Shown: positions 36,344-48,678 of the stretch, in pieces
Position numbering within the stretch: the stretch's first letter is position 1
How the letters are laid out: every line of letters begins with the position of its first letter
NCBI GenBank assembly: GCA_027023305.1
Contig: JALVVR010000005.1
Span: forward strand, 1-64,000
Source: Campylobacterales bacterium
Lineage (GTDB): Bacteria; Campylobacterota; Campylobacteria; Campylobacterales; QNZT01
Reading direction: 5' to 3'
DNA length: 64,000 bases
Position numbers and translations under genes: made by a program
Notes under the pieces: generated by a model
Database searches by the model: none
Told to the model about the DNA's origin: nothing
The model's input: the letters and a program-made list of their open reading frames with translations, nothing else

Positions 36344-37723
36344 ATGGCAAAAGTAGCAACAGGAAGAGATTTAGGAAAAAGCAGACTCTTAGATGAGTTT
36401 AATGCCTCACTTATGTTTGATAAAGAGTTATACAAAGAGGATATAAAAGGCTCACTCGCTCATGCAAGTATGCTTACAAAACAAGGGATACTAACTGATG
36501 AGGACTTTGCAGATATACAAAAAGGACTTTTACAGATAAAAGATGAGATAGAAAATGGTGAGTTCATCTTTGATATAGGTGATGAAGATATACACATGGC
36601 TATCGAAAAAAGACTTACCAACCTTATTGGTGATGCAGGAAAAAGACTACACACTTCAAGAAGTAGAAATGACCAAGTAGCAACTGACTTTAGACTTTAC
36701 ACTCAAAAGCAAAATATCATCTTAAAAAATCTGATAAAAGAGGTTTTAGCTACACTTTTAGAAGTAGCAAAAGAGCATACATCAACCCTGCTTCCAGGTA
36801 TGACTCATCTTCAACATGCTCAACCTATAAACTTTGGTTATCATATGATGGCTTATTTTGCTATGTTTAAAAGAGATTTAGAGAGATTTGAAAGCTCATA
36901 TAAGAGAAACAACATATCTCCTCTTGGTTGTGCAGCACTTGCTGGAACTCCATATCCGATAGATAGAGATGAAACTGCAAAAGAGTTAGGGTTTGAACAC
37001 CCTTCTATAAACTGCCTTGATACTGTAAGTGATAGGGATTTTGCACTAGAAATACTTTTTAACATCTCAACTCTTGCAATGCATATATCAAGACTAAGTG
37101 AAGAGTTAGTACTTTGGGGAAGTAGTGAGTTTAACTTTGTAGTTTTGAGTGATGATTACTCTACAAGTAGCTCTATCATGCCTCAAAAGAAAAATCCAGA
37201 TGTTCCAGAACTTTTAAGAGGTAAAACAGGCAGGGTTTATGGAAACCTTATCTCACTTCTTACTGTCATGAAAGGACTTCCACTTGCCTACAACAAAGAT
37301 ACTCAAGAGGATAAAGAGGGAGTTTTTGATAGTGTAAAAACAGCTACAATCTCACTAACAATCCTAAACGAAGTTTTAAAAACTATGTGGGTAAATAAAG
37401 ATGCTATGCAAATGGCAACAAAAAAAGGACATCTAAGTGCAACTGATTTGGCTGATTATTTGGTAAATCAAAAAGGTTATGCTTTTAGAGATGCTTATAA
37501 GTTGGTTGGTAGCATAGTTGATGAACTTGAAAAAAGTAAAAAAGATATAAGCGATATAAGCTTAAGTGAACTACAAAAGTTTGACAAAAATATAACTGAA
37601 GATGTCATAGAAAAACTTGACCTTAAAAACTCTATGAATGCTAGAGATAGCTTTGGTGGTACTAGTGAGAGTTCAACTAAACAACAGATAGAAATCTTTG
37701 AAAAATGGCTTCATGAACTTTAA
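36344..37723 (+). CDS. argH: Argininosuccinate lyase
   Basis: The 459-residue enzyme catalyses the last step of arginine synthesis, splitting argininosuccinate to arginine and fumarate. The fumarase-superfamily signature [12 protein letters not shown] is present (catalytic serine near residue 280), with [17 protein letters not shown] and [11 protein letters not shown] (active-site histidine). The ATG has GGAG eight bases ahead. It follows the toxin gene by 12 bases on the same strand and may be read from the toxin-antitoxin promoter; no separate promoter is evident. Its end overlaps the DUF2461 gene by 11 bases. Confidence 0.96.
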   Translation: MAKVATGRDLGKSRLLDEFNASLMFDKELYKEDIKGSLAHASMLTKQGILTDEDFADIQKGLLQIKDEIENGEFIFDIGDEDIHMAIEKRLTNLIGDAGKRLHTSRSRNDQVATDFRLYTQKQNIILKNLIKEVLATLLEVAKEHTSTLLPGMTHLQHAQPINFGYHMMAYFAMFKRDLERFESSYKRNNISPLGCAALAGTPYPIDRDETAKELGFEHPSINCLDTVSDRDFALEILFNISTLAMHISRLSEELVLWGSSEFNFVVLSDDYSTSSSIMPQKKNPDVPELLRGKTGRVYGNLISLLTVMKGLPLAYNKDTQEDKEGVFDSVKTATISLTILNEVLKTMWVNKDAMQMATKKGHLSATDLADYLVNQKGYAFRDAYKLVGSIVDELEKSKKDISDISLSELQKFDKNITEDVIEKLDLKNSMNARDSFGGTSESSTKQQIEIFEKWLHEL

Positions 37724-38393
37724 CGGCTTTAGTAAAAAAGGTATAGAGTTTCTAAAAGAGGTAGAAAAAAACAATACAAAAGAGTGGTTTGAGACTCACC
37801 GACATATCTGGCAAAAAGAGATACGAGATGTGAGTAGTTCTTTTGTCTTAGAGATGGGTGAGACTCTGCAAATCTTAGAGCCAGAGATAAACTTTGAGCC
37901 AAAAACAGGTAAAAGCCTTTTTAAAATCTATCGAGATACAAGATTTTCAAAAGACAAAACTCCTATAAAAAGTAAAATAGGTCATATATTTTGGCAAGGA
38001 AGTGGACACAAGATGCAAAGTAGCTCCTTTTATATCCACTACAACAAAGATAGTTACTTTATAGCAAGTGGCATAAGAGGATTTAAACCACCTCTTTTAA
38101 AAAAATATAGAGAGTACATAACAGATGAAAATCACTCATATGAGCTAGAAAAAATTCTTAAAATGATAGAGAAAAAGCGCTATAACCTACCAGAAGATAG
38201 ATACAAAAGAGTTCCAAAAGAATTTGCTAATGATTTTAAATATAAAGAGTTAACACTTTTTAAGTCAATGTTTGCTTACAAAGAGTATAAGATGGATGAA
38301 GTCTTTTTTTCAAAAGATATTATAGATAGATGCTTTAAAATCTACGAAGATCTACACCCACTTCAAAAGTGGGTATATGAAATGACTATCTAA
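37713..38393 (+). CDS. DUF2461 / TIGR02453 family protein
   Basis: The ATG at 37713 overlaps the argH stop by 11 bases and gives [20 protein letters not shown], the usual start of this family; a TTG 15 bases earlier is less likely. Further family blocks are [33 protein letters not shown] and [20 protein letters not shown]. The family is widespread but its biochemical role is not known to me. The 3' end overlaps the convergent L,D-transpeptidase gene by eight bases. Confidence 0.85.
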   Translation: MNFNGFSKKGIEFLKEVEKNNTKEWFETHRHIWQKEIRDVSSSFVLEMGETLQILEPEINFEPKTGKSLFKIYRDTRFSKDKTPIKSKIGHIFWQGSGHKMQSSSFYIHYNKDSYFIASGIRGFKPPLLKKYREYITDENHSYELEKILKMIEKKRYNLPEDRYKRVPKEFANDFKYKELTLFKSMFAYKEYKMDEVFFSKDIIDRCFKIYEDLHPLQKWVYEMTI

Positions 38394-39288
38394 CTACACT
38401 AACCTTAGTTCCTCTTCTTACCTTTTTAAAGATAAGCTTTGCTACATGATAAGGGAGTCTTATACAACCATTTGTCCCTGGGTATCTTTTTATATATTTA
38501 CTAGCATGAAGTCCTATACCACCACTTGTAAGTCGCATCCAGTTTTTAAGACTAGCTCCAACAAATCTCAAACCTCTTTTACTACCTCTAAACTTTCTTC
38601 TATCTCCATGATAAACCAGTCTTCTACCTCTATAATAGTTTCCAAAAATAGTCGATCTTTTGTTTAATATTTTCTCTCTTATCCTAAAAGTTCCATACGG
38701 TGTATGTTTATCTCTGTAAATCTTAGTATTTGGTTCAAACTTTCTTCTTGCCCCCGTAGTACAAGGAGAGCATAGTGCTACTCTTCCATTTACATAAAGC
38801 CAAACTCTCTGAGTTGAAACATCAACTTTTAGCTTAGTATTTCTACCATTTGCTTTTCTTAAAAGCCTTCTGTTTTTATATACAGCATAACTTCTTCTAA
38901 AGTTCACTTTTCTTGAAAAATCTCTATAACTTTTTATCTTTGCTATACTTTTACTATTTATTACTTTTTTATGTTTTATTCTTTTATACACTCTATCTAA
39001 AGCCATTTTAGTACTTTTACCAACCCATCTATCTGCTTTTTTTAAATGATGTGCTTTTTGAAACTTTTTTATAGCTTTTATGGTTTTAGAGCCAAGTTTT
39101 CCATCAGCTTTTAGCTTTAAATGAAGTTTTTTATCATGATTTATAGTATATTGAAGTTTTTTTACTATTTTTTTATTTTGAGTACACTTTTTACTCATAT
39201 CATTAGTACAAATATCAGGTTTATTATAAAAATATCCCTTTGCAAAAACAGACGAAACTAAAACAAAAAATACTACTAATTTCCTCAT
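38386..39288 (-). CDS. L,D-transpeptidase (YkuD) with peptidoglycan-binding domain
   Basis: A secreted protein of 300 residues with signal peptide MRKLVVFFVLVSSVFAKG, an N-terminal peptidoglycan-binding helix bundle (KLKADGKLGSKTIKAIKKFQ) and a C-terminal YkuD domain starting VDVSTQRVWLYVNGRV, with the catalytic block GTNGCIRLPYHVA (cysteine near 274) and the histidine of GIGLHASKY. It is very basic. It would form 3-3 cross-links or attach proteins to the wall. The ATG at 39288 follows GAGGAG; the TTG six bases before is too close to that site. Confidence 0.88.
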   Translation of the reverse strand: MRKLVVFFVLVSSVFAKGYFYNKPDICTNDMSKKCTQNKKIVKKLQYTINHDKKLHLKLKADGKLGSKTIKAIKKFQKAHHLKKADRWVGKSTKMALDRVYKRIKHKKVINSKSIAKIKSYRDFSRKVNFRRSYAVYKNRRLLRKANGRNTKLKVDVSTQRVWLYVNGRVALCSPCTTGARRKFEPNTKIYRDKHTPYGTFRIREKILNKRSTIFGNYYRGRRLVYHGDRRKFRGSKRGLRFVGASLKNWMRLTSGGIGLHASKYIKRYPGTNGCIRLPYHVAKLIFKKVRRGTKVSVVR

Positions 39289-39344
39289 AATCAAAATCTC
39301 CTCGAAAAATTAAAGAAGATTTTATCAAAAAAAAGTAAACAAGC

Positions 39345-42161
39345 CTATATTGTAGTTGATAATACTTGCTTTATTTCAGGAGATGGATCACCTAAATAAA
39401 ATCCTTGGGAAAAATCAGCCCCTAGTGACAAGACTTTTTCTTGTACTTCCCAAGAGTGTATATACTCTGTAATAGTTTTCGCACCCATCTTTTTAGAAAA
39501 GGCTATGATAGCCTCTGTTACTATCTCAGCTTCTTTATTTGTAACGATATCTTTTATCAAGCTCCCATCTATTTTAATATAGTCAGCTTTTAGGTTTATA
39601 ATATGCTCAAAATTTGCATAACCACTTCCAAAATCATCTATTGCTATCTTTATACCATAGTTTTTAACTTCATGAATAAAATCATTTATAACTGTATAAT
39701 CTTCTATTTCTTCAGACTCTGTTATTTCAAAAACAAGTTTTTCTCGATTATTACACTCTCTTATTTTTTCAATAATATAAGCTCTTGTATTACTATCATT
39801 TATATCTTCTACAGTAAAATTTATAGAAAACTCATAGTGTGGAGTTTTCTTTAGCTGATTTATTGTTTTATCTATCATGATTTTTGTAATCAAAGGGTAT
39901 AATTTAGCTTTTTTAGAGATATCTAAAAATAAAAATGGACTTATGACTTTTCCATTTTTATCTATAAGTCTTACCAAAGCCTCATATTTTGTAATAACTC
40001 CTATTTTATTATCAACTATAGGTTGAAAGTAAGGGACTATTCTGTCATCTTCAATAGCATCTTTTATCTTATGTATCCATTCAATGTTTTCTTTATAATT
40101 ACTCTCTGTATTCATTTCATGATTAAATATTAAGTATTTTTTATTTTGCTCTTTAGCAATTGTTCTAGCTTTCATTGCTAAAGATAACAAAGCTTTAAAA
40201 GAACTATCAAATTGATAGTAAGATATACCACCACTTACTGTTAGAGCTACACATTTTTCTTCATTACAAGCTTTAGTTTTTTCTTCTATCTTTGATATGA
40301 TTTTCAACATAAGCTTTCTAGATTTTTCTATATCTAAAATACTTTCTTCAAAAGCTAATATATACTCATCATTATGGTGTTTATATATTTTACAAACTTC
40401 CTCTTCAAAAATATCTTTTAAAACTTCTGATATAAAAACAAGGACATTATCTCCCATTTTTTCACCATAAAAATCATTTATCTGTGAAAAATTATCAATA
40501 TTTAAATATAAAAGTATAGGATTTTTCATAGCATCTAAATCTTTTTGAAGTTGAACAGTCGTATATAAACCTGTTAAAACATCAACTCTTTGCTCTTTTA
40601 ATGCTAACTTGCTCTCCTCAAGTTCAGTTACATCATGTCTAACACCTATATACTCTACTATTCCTTGGTTTTCATCTAAAACTGGGATAATTGTTGCATC
40701 AACTATATATCTTCCACCATCTTTTTTCTTGTTTTTAACAATACCTTTCCATATCTTTTTTTGTTTTATCGTTTGCCACAAATCTTTAAAAGCATCTTTT
40801 GGCATATCAGGATGTCTGACCATGTTATGAGGCATACCTATAAGCTCTTGTTCACTGTATCCCGAGATTTCACAAAATTGTTTATTTACATAAGTTATAA
40901 TTCCTTTTGGATTAGTTTTACTTACTATACTTGTTTCATCAATAGCCATCTTATATCCATCCAAAAATGAAATACTCTTATCAAGCTTTTTACTCATACT
41001 ATTAAATGATTCTAGAGTATTTCCAATCTCATCTTTTGTAGTAACTTTTAAATGTATATTTTTTTTACCATTTGCAATTAAATCATTTGCAACTTTTAAC
41101 TCTTTTAAACTATCAGTAACAGAGTAAAAAAGTGCTCCAAAAATATATAATGCACTTCCTAGTATAAGAAAAAAGCCTATCATCAAAGTAATAAAAATAA
41201 ATTCATTCTCTCTTTTCATCTCTTTTATAAGACTTTCATACATATCCATATATAAGTTATATAATTTTGTTTGAGTATTTATAACTTCAGTAGCACTTCT
41301 AAAAAACTTTTTACTATCATATGATAAATTATTTTTTAAAATGATATTTTTATTTATAGCATCTAAAATTTTATTTAACTTATAATCAAACTCCACTGAT
41401 AACTTATGAGTTTCTAAAAAGCCATCTGTTTCATACAAAATATTATCACTAAGCAGAGTGCTTTCTAAAGATTTTATAAAGGTATATTTTCTAAAAATCT
41501 CACTCTTTTCTTTATCACTTATCTTCCCTTTTACAAAAACTCCCACAACTTCACCTCTTAGTTGAGCAATATTTTCTTGAAGTAACAACAATTTTTCTTG
41601 TAAAAGTTCTGCTATAAAATTCACTTTTGAACTTTTACTAGAACCAAATGAGTTTTTATTTGTAATATTTTTTAAAGAACTTACTAAATCATCTATTATT
41701 TTGTTATGCAATTTAAACAATATTTTTGAGTTAGGAACTTTATCAAAGTTTTTTAACATTATCATATCTTTTTTACTAACTGCATCTATGAAATTTTTAC
41801 ATTTGATTAAAGTATAAAAATGATTTCTATCAAATCCTAATATATTTTTAAATTTTTTATTTATCTCTTCTTCATAAGAAAGTATATCTTTTTTTAAGTT
41901 TTTATTTCCACTAAGGTAAGCATTACTTTTACCCCGATGAAGTTCGAGATAATATATAAGAGAATTTATTTTTTTAACATACTCTAAACTAGTCAACTGT
42001 TCTTCATATACCTTTTCTTTTTCTATATAGTTAACTATTGTAGTTTTAGATGGAATTATCAATAGTATAAACAAGATACTAACTGAAGCAAAGATTTTAC
42101 TTCTAAACGATAACTTATTCATAACCTTTATTAAAGGCATTAAAAGATTCTTAAACTGCAA
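39345..42161 (-). CDS. Sensor c-di-GMP phosphodiesterase: nitrate-sensor-like, HAMP, PAS, degenerate GGDEF, EAL
   Basis: A 938-residue membrane protein. A helix at about 21-40, an all-helical periplasmic sensor resembling the NIT (nitrate/nitrite) domain (with LHRGKSNAYLSG and LLQENIAQLRGEVVGV) and a second helix near 315-340 come first. HAMP (about 345-395), PAS (about 405-515; FCEISGYSEQELIGMPHNMV) and GGDEF (about 530-680) follow. The GGDEF site reads HHNDEY and is probably inactive as a cyclase. The EAL domain keeps YEALVRL, FEITESE, IDDFGSGYANF, YIKID and TITEY, so phosphodiesterase activity is likely. Start is TTG at 42161 with a good AAGGA site. Confidence 0.85.
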   Translation of the reverse strand: MQFKNLLMPLIKVMNKLSFRSKIFASVSILFILLIIPSKTTIVNYIEKEKVYEEQLTSLEYVKKINSLIYYLELHRGKSNAYLSGNKNLKKDILSYEEEINKKFKNILGFDRNHFYTLIKCKNFIDAVSKKDMIMLKNFDKVPNSKILFKLHNKIIDDLVSSLKNITNKNSFGSSKSSKVNFIAELLQEKLLLLQENIAQLRGEVVGVFVKGKISDKEKSEIFRKYTFIKSLESTLLSDNILYETDGFLETHKLSVEFDYKLNKILDAINKNIILKNNLSYDSKKFFRSATEVINTQTKLYNLYMDMYESLIKEMKRENEFIFITLMIGFFLILGSALYIFGALFYSVTDSLKELKVANDLIANGKKNIHLKVTTKDEIGNTLESFNSMSKKLDKSISFLDGYKMAIDETSIVSKTNPKGIITYVNKQFCEISGYSEQELIGMPHNMVRHPDMPKDAFKDLWQTIKQKKIWKGIVKNKKKDGGRYIVDATIIPVLDENQGIVEYIGVRHDVTELEESKLALKEQRVDVLTGLYTTVQLQKDLDAMKNPILLYLNIDNFSQINDFYGEKMGDNVLVFISEVLKDIFEEEVCKIYKHHNDEYILAFEESILDIEKSRKLMLKIISKIEEKTKACNEEKCVALTVSGGISYYQFDSSFKALLSLAMKARTIAKEQNKKYLIFNHEMNTESNYKENIEWIHKIKDAIEDDRIVPYFQPIVDNKIGVITKYEALVRLIDKNGKVISPFLFLDISKKAKLYPLITKIMIDKTINQLKKTPHYEFSINFTVEDINDSNTRAYIIEKIRECNNREKLVFEITESEEIEDYTVINDFIHEVKNYGIKIAIDDFGSGYANFEHIINLKADYIKIDGSLIKDIVTNKEAEIVTEAIIAFSKKMGAKTITEYIHSWEVQEKVLSLGADFSQGFYLGDPSPEIKQVLSTTI

Positions 42162-42204
42162 AACTATATCCTTTATTTTATATATTTATTATATCATTCA
42201 ATTA

Positions 42205-43023
42205 TTAAATCACAATATCATAAAGTTCTATAATAAATTTTACCCCTTTCCCCTCTTCACTCTCTACTTGTAAACTACCACCTAATTTACTATTTACAAG
42301 ATTGTGAGCAATATTCATTCCAAGTCCACTTCCACCTTTTCCTCTTTTTGTAGTAAAATATGGTTCAAAGATTTTTTATTTTTGTTCATCATTTAACCCT
42401 TTACCATTATCTTCATATATAATCTTTAAGTTTTTATCTTTAACAGATGCAAAGATTTTTATCTCTCCATCCTCTTTATATTCTCATCTATATCAACTAT
42501 AACTTTATGCTTTGTTTTTTTTAAGTTCATTATGCAAAGACAAAAGTATCTCTTCTATATACTCTTTTAAAAAAACTCTCTTGATTCATCAGTGCTTTAA
42601 TCAACTGCAACCTGCTTAAAACTTTTTACAAGCTCTACTGCCATTGAAAGATTTTTTTGAATAGATTTATTTAAAGTTTTATTTGTTTCCAAATAATTTC
42701 TAAAATCATCTTCACTCAAACTCGCACTTACAAAAAGTTTCTCTAAGTTTTCACCCTCTTAAAAAAGATGAGTTATACCAGTAAGTGCCATTCCTACAGG
42801 AGTATTTATCTCATGTGCTATTCCTGCCACCATACCTCCTAAGCTTGCCATTTTTTCCGACTCAATCAACTTAGCTTCAGAATTTTTTATCTCCACAATC
42901 TTCTCTTCTAACTCTTTATTTAACTTTGCAAGTTCATTATAACTGTTTTTAAGCTCATTTGATTTAAACTGTTTTAGTTCTCTTTCTCTAAAGAAACTTT
43001 GATAAGTAGCATATAAAAGATAA
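42205..43023 (-). pseudogene. Sensor histidine kinase, C-terminal part, multiply broken
   Basis: Read from 43023 down through several frames, the sequence encodes a linker coiled coil ([20 protein letters not shown]), the phosphoacceptor block [20 protein letters not shown], a dimerisation region, the ATP-site pieces IIYEDNGKGLND and GKGGSGLGMNIAHNLVN, and the true C-terminus GVKFIIELYD with a stop at 42205. At least four frameshifts or stops interrupt it (for example near 42375, 42580 and 42760), and the region with the N-box asparagine is deleted. It cannot make a kinase. An IS3-like element begins right at its upstream edge. Confidence 0.75.
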
Positions 43024-43085
43024 TGCCCTGAAATTTCAAGACAACTTTTTACATCAATTTATTTCCACCTCATATGCTTCCTAAA

Positions 43086-43960
43086 TCATGCCACTTTTTG
43101 TATAAAATCAAGATAAATATTCATCGGTTTTTTATAGTTTATTGAAAAATGAAACCTCTTAAAATTATATTTGTGGATAAATGCTTTGATTCCCTCTTTT
43201 AGCTCCTTTATAGTTTGATAGTCTGAAATATAGATATTGTTCTGTTTAAATGTTCTAAAAAATCTCTCTATGATGATGTTATCAATAGTTCTACCTTTAC
43301 CGTTCATTGAGATTTCTATCTTGTGATCTTTTAGTATTTGTGTATGTTCATGGCTTGTGTATTGGCTACCTTGATCTGAGTTAAATATCTTTGGTGCTGG
43401 ATACTTAGCTAATGCCATTTTGAGCACATCTGTAGCCAATGTTGCATCCATTGAGTTTGAAAGTTTATAAGCTAAAATAGCTCTTGTATTCCAATCAATA
43501 ATAGCGGCTAAATACATAAAGCCACCATTCATTCTGATATAGGTGATGTCACCTCCATACTTCGTTAGGTGTATCGATTTTGACTGCTTTAGTTTTTTGT
43601 CCTGTTTTGTACCAGTATGGTTTGAGTAGGTATGGATAGACAGGATGTTCACTATTTTTGATACTAGTAACTTTCTTCTTATGTAGATAGAGGGCTTGGA
43701 TACCTAGTATCCCCATATATTTTAGAACTCTATTGTTGCCTATGGTGTATCCATCTTCTAAAAGTTGTTGATGTATCATTCTGTAGCCGTAGTCTGGGTT
43801 ATCTGTATATATTTCATCTATCTGATTGAGTATTGTTGCTAAATGGTATGGGCTTATAATAGAGTGTAGTTCTGTTGATTTCTAAAAGCTTTTGTCTGTC
43901 TTGTCATTGAAAGTGTTGTGAGCTTGGAGTCGACAAGATCTTTTTTATCAGATAAGTCCA
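43086..43960 (-). pseudogene. IS3-family transposase OrfB, frameshifted
   Basis: Fragments in different frames give a full OrfB order: QTKLLEINRTTLYYKPIP, IYTDNPDYGYRMIHQQLLE, then PYLLKPYWYKTG and TPNEVW, then (after a shift near 43555) GGDITYIRM, IIDWNTRAILAY, FNSDQGSQYTS and IIERFFRTFKQNNIY. The integrase-core residues D, D and E are all still present in the last fragment, but the frameshifts split the protein. Confidence 0.78.
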
Positions 43961-44262
43961 AGCTCTTTAGCTTTCCCACCGCCCAATCTCTCTCTATTGT
44001 AGTTTTCCCTAATCCTCTGGCTAAAGCATCATTTTCTTTTTTTAGCTTCTCCATTTTTTCTTTATTCTCTAAAGCATTATTGTCTGACTCAAATGCTTTA
44101 GAGGCATTTGCTAAAAACTCTTTTTTCCAATTCTGTATGGTTTTAGGTGTCACTTTATACTGTGTCGCTAGCTCACCTAGAGTTTGCTCCTCTTTGAGTA
44201 GTTCTCAATACTACTTTTGCTTTTTGTTCTAGGGTATATGTTTGCCTTTTTTTCTTTGCCAT
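43961..44262 (-). pseudogene. IS3-family OrfA (helix-turn-helix), frameshifted
   Basis: From the ATG at 44262 the product starts MAKKKRQTYTLEQKAKVVL, breaks frame near 44200, and resumes as VTPKTIQNWKKEFLANAS with the coiled-coil tail KMEKLKKENDALARGLGK and WAVGKLKSL. This is the OrfA layout of IS3-family elements, where frameshifting normally joins OrfA to OrfB. The shift near 44200 is inside the first helix-turn-helix and is damaging. Confidence 0.72.
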
Positions 44263-44344
44263 ATTCTTCTCCTAAAATTTTGCTTTATTATAGCTATTTT
44301 TGGAAATTAATCTTCATGAAAAATTGTTCAGGTTTTTCAGGGCA

Positions 44345-44594
44345 TCATCACTTTCCATAACTACATCAAGTAAAATCAAAGCTATGTCAGGATTTTTTTC
44401 AACAACTTTTACTGCCTCTTCTCCACTAAAAGCTGTAAAAACTCTATTCCTTTTTCATGAAACTCAAACTTTGATAAAACTGACTTAGTGATAGTATGAA
44501 CTTCTCTCTCATCATCTACTATCAAAATCTTCCATTTTGAAAGGTTTGTTTTTTTACTAGTATCTTCTGATTTTTTTTCAGCAAATTTTAGCAT
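44345..44594 (-). pseudogene. Response-regulator receiver domain fragment
   Basis: The ATG at 44594 starts a receiver domain: KWKILIVDDEREVHTITKSV carries the acidic pair, and after a one-base shift near 44440 AFSGEEAVKVV and LILLDVVMESDD give the phosphoacceptor aspartate. The sequence stops at the IS3-like element. DVVMESDD is typical of receiver domains fused to further signalling domains in this phylum, so this may be the front of the same gene as the kinase fragment at 42205-43023, or of a different one. Confidence 0.7.
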
Positions 44595-44670
44595 TATATC
44601 CCCTCCATTATGTATCTTAAGTTAAGTACATATCTACGGAACGAAGTTTTTTTTAATTGTAAGACAAGCT

Positions 44671-44688
44671 TAAGGGCGACACCTGCCC

Positions 44689-44691
<3 letters not shown>
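44671..44691 (-). terminator. Hairpin at the end of guaB, possible weak terminator
   Basis: TAAGGGC and GCCCTTA form a perfect 7-base stem around a 7-base loop and overlap the guaB stop codon. No run of T follows directly on the minus strand, so intrinsic termination is doubtful; it may instead protect the 3' end of the mRNA. Confidence 0.35.
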
Positions 44692-47504
<2,813 letters not shown>

Positions 47505-47548
47505 TAAAAATCCCCTTAATAAATTTTGAGCATTCTATCCAAATATAA

Positions 47549-47677
47549 CTAAGAAAATAATTTTTTAAATATCCTTTTAAGAAACCCAACTTTAACATAT
47601 CTCTTTTTTGTTTGATCCAGCTTTTTTTCAAGATACTTATTTGCTTCTTTTATCTTTTTAGGTTTAAACTTATTCAT
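47549..47677 (-). CDS. Small basic peptide coupled to the OmpA-like stator gene
   Basis: A 42-codon ORF starting MNKFKPKKIKEANKYLEKKL whose ATG overlaps the stop of the OmpA-like gene (ATGAATAA). A third of its residues are lysine or arginine; it looks like one amphipathic helix followed by a hydrophobic basic end (GFLKRIFKKLFS). An AGAAGAT ribosome site lies just ahead, inside the upstream gene. No family is recognised. Coupling to the stator-like pair is the reason to believe in it. Confidence 0.45.
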   Translation of the reverse strand: MNKFKPKKIKEANKYLEKKLDQTKKRYVKVGFLKRIFKKLFS

Positions 47678-48674
47678 CTTCTAAAATCTTCTCTATCTCT
47701 TGCATTGACTCACTATTTTTAAGTAAAAACTTTATCTCTATTCTTCTTGAAGCATTTTTATCCTCTACTCCATCAACTTTTATAGGATCTAGGTAACTTC
47801 TTCCACTTGCCATAACAATAGGTTTTATATCATACTTTTTAGCAAAATCCAATCCCAAAAGAAAGTTCATAACTGAATATGCTCTTTTTTGTGAAAGCTG
47901 TAAATTATAAAGATAAGTACCATCACTATCACTATGACCTTCTATAATAATCCTATCTAAATGTTTTCTAATCTCTTCATTTTCTACAAGGGTTTTGATA
48001 TATCTACTAAATACATCTTTCAAGTTCTCTTTTGCATCCTCTTTTAAAACAGCCTTTCCTTTGTCAAACAAAACTTTAGATGAAAGCCTTAAAACTCCAC
48101 TTTTATCTATACTTACTTTATCTCCCAAAGACTCTTTTAAAGCAGATATAACTTTTATCTTTATACCTGTGAGACTTTTTATCCTACTCTTTGTACTTTG
48201 CAAATCACTCACAAGCTTTTCATATCTTGTCTCTTTATCATTTAACTTTGCTAAAAGAGCTACCATCTGCTCATCTTTTAGTTTTATACTATGATTTGCA
48301 TCTACTAACTGATTTGATAATACTAAAATATTACCTTTATATTTTTTTATATCCCTATCTTTTTTACCCAAAGTTTGATTTAAATCATTTATATCAGTTT
48401 GAAGAAGGACTATTTTATTACTTAAGTTTGAAAGCGATGCTTTTTGTTTTAAGAGCATCGACTTTAAGTTTTTTATCTCTCTATCTTTTAAAGTAAGAGT
48501 GTTTTTTACAGTTGCTAAATTTTTCTTTTTCGAGTTGAGGTTTGATTTTAAGACTATCGACTTAACTACTATCGCACCTATTAAAAGTATAAAGACAAAC
48601 AAAAGCCCAGCCATCAAATCTGCATAAGATATCCAAAAATTTGTGTTATCTGAGTTTTGTTTTCTTTTAAACAT
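47670..48674 (-). CDS. MotB/OmpA-like stator protein (non-flagellar)
   Basis: A 334-residue protein: short cytoplasmic start, one membrane helix with the MotB-type proton-binding aspartate in WISYADLMAGLLFVF (about residues 14-28), a long coiled coil (about 45-170) and a C-terminal OmpA/MotB peptidoglycan-binding domain (VLFDKGKAVL, IIEGHSDSDGTYLYN, LSQKRAYSVMNFLL, NASRRIEIKF). The long coiled coil would hold the OmpA domain well away from the membrane. With the MotA/ExbB-like gene five bases upstream it should form an ion-driven stator. No flagellar motor genes besides flhA are near. Confidence 0.8.
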   Translation of the reverse strand: MFKRKQNSDNTNFWISYADLMAGLLFVFILLIGAIVVKSIVLKSNLNSKKKNLATVKNTLTLKDREIKNLKSMLLKQKASLSNLSNKIVLLQTDINDLNQTLGKKDRDIKKYKGNILVLSNQLVDANHSIKLKDEQMVALLAKLNDKETRYEKLVSDLQSTKSRIKSLTGIKIKVISALKESLGDKVSIDKSGVLRLSSKVLFDKGKAVLKEDAKENLKDVFSRYIKTLVENEEIRKHLDRIIIEGHSDSDGTYLYNLQLSQKRAYSVMNFLLGLDFAKKYDIKPIVMASGRSYLDPIKVDGVEDKNASRRIEIKFLLKNSESMQEIEKILEDE

Positions 48675-48678
48675 ATCT

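Larger units (their letters stand above)
43024..44344 (-). mobile_element. IS3-family element, decayed, with terminal inverted repeats
   Basis: The ends are TGCCCTGAAA (43024-43033) and TTTCAGGGCA (44335-44344), perfect 10-base inverted repeats with weaker similarity continuing inward, giving an element of 1321 bases. It contains orfA and orfB in the minus direction. The bases flanking it do not form a 3-base target duplication (TAA versus TCA). Confidence 0.8.

Noticed and set aside
42205-43023. Intact histidine kinase gene
   Set aside because: Motifs are recognisable only by changing frame several times, and the N-box region is missing.
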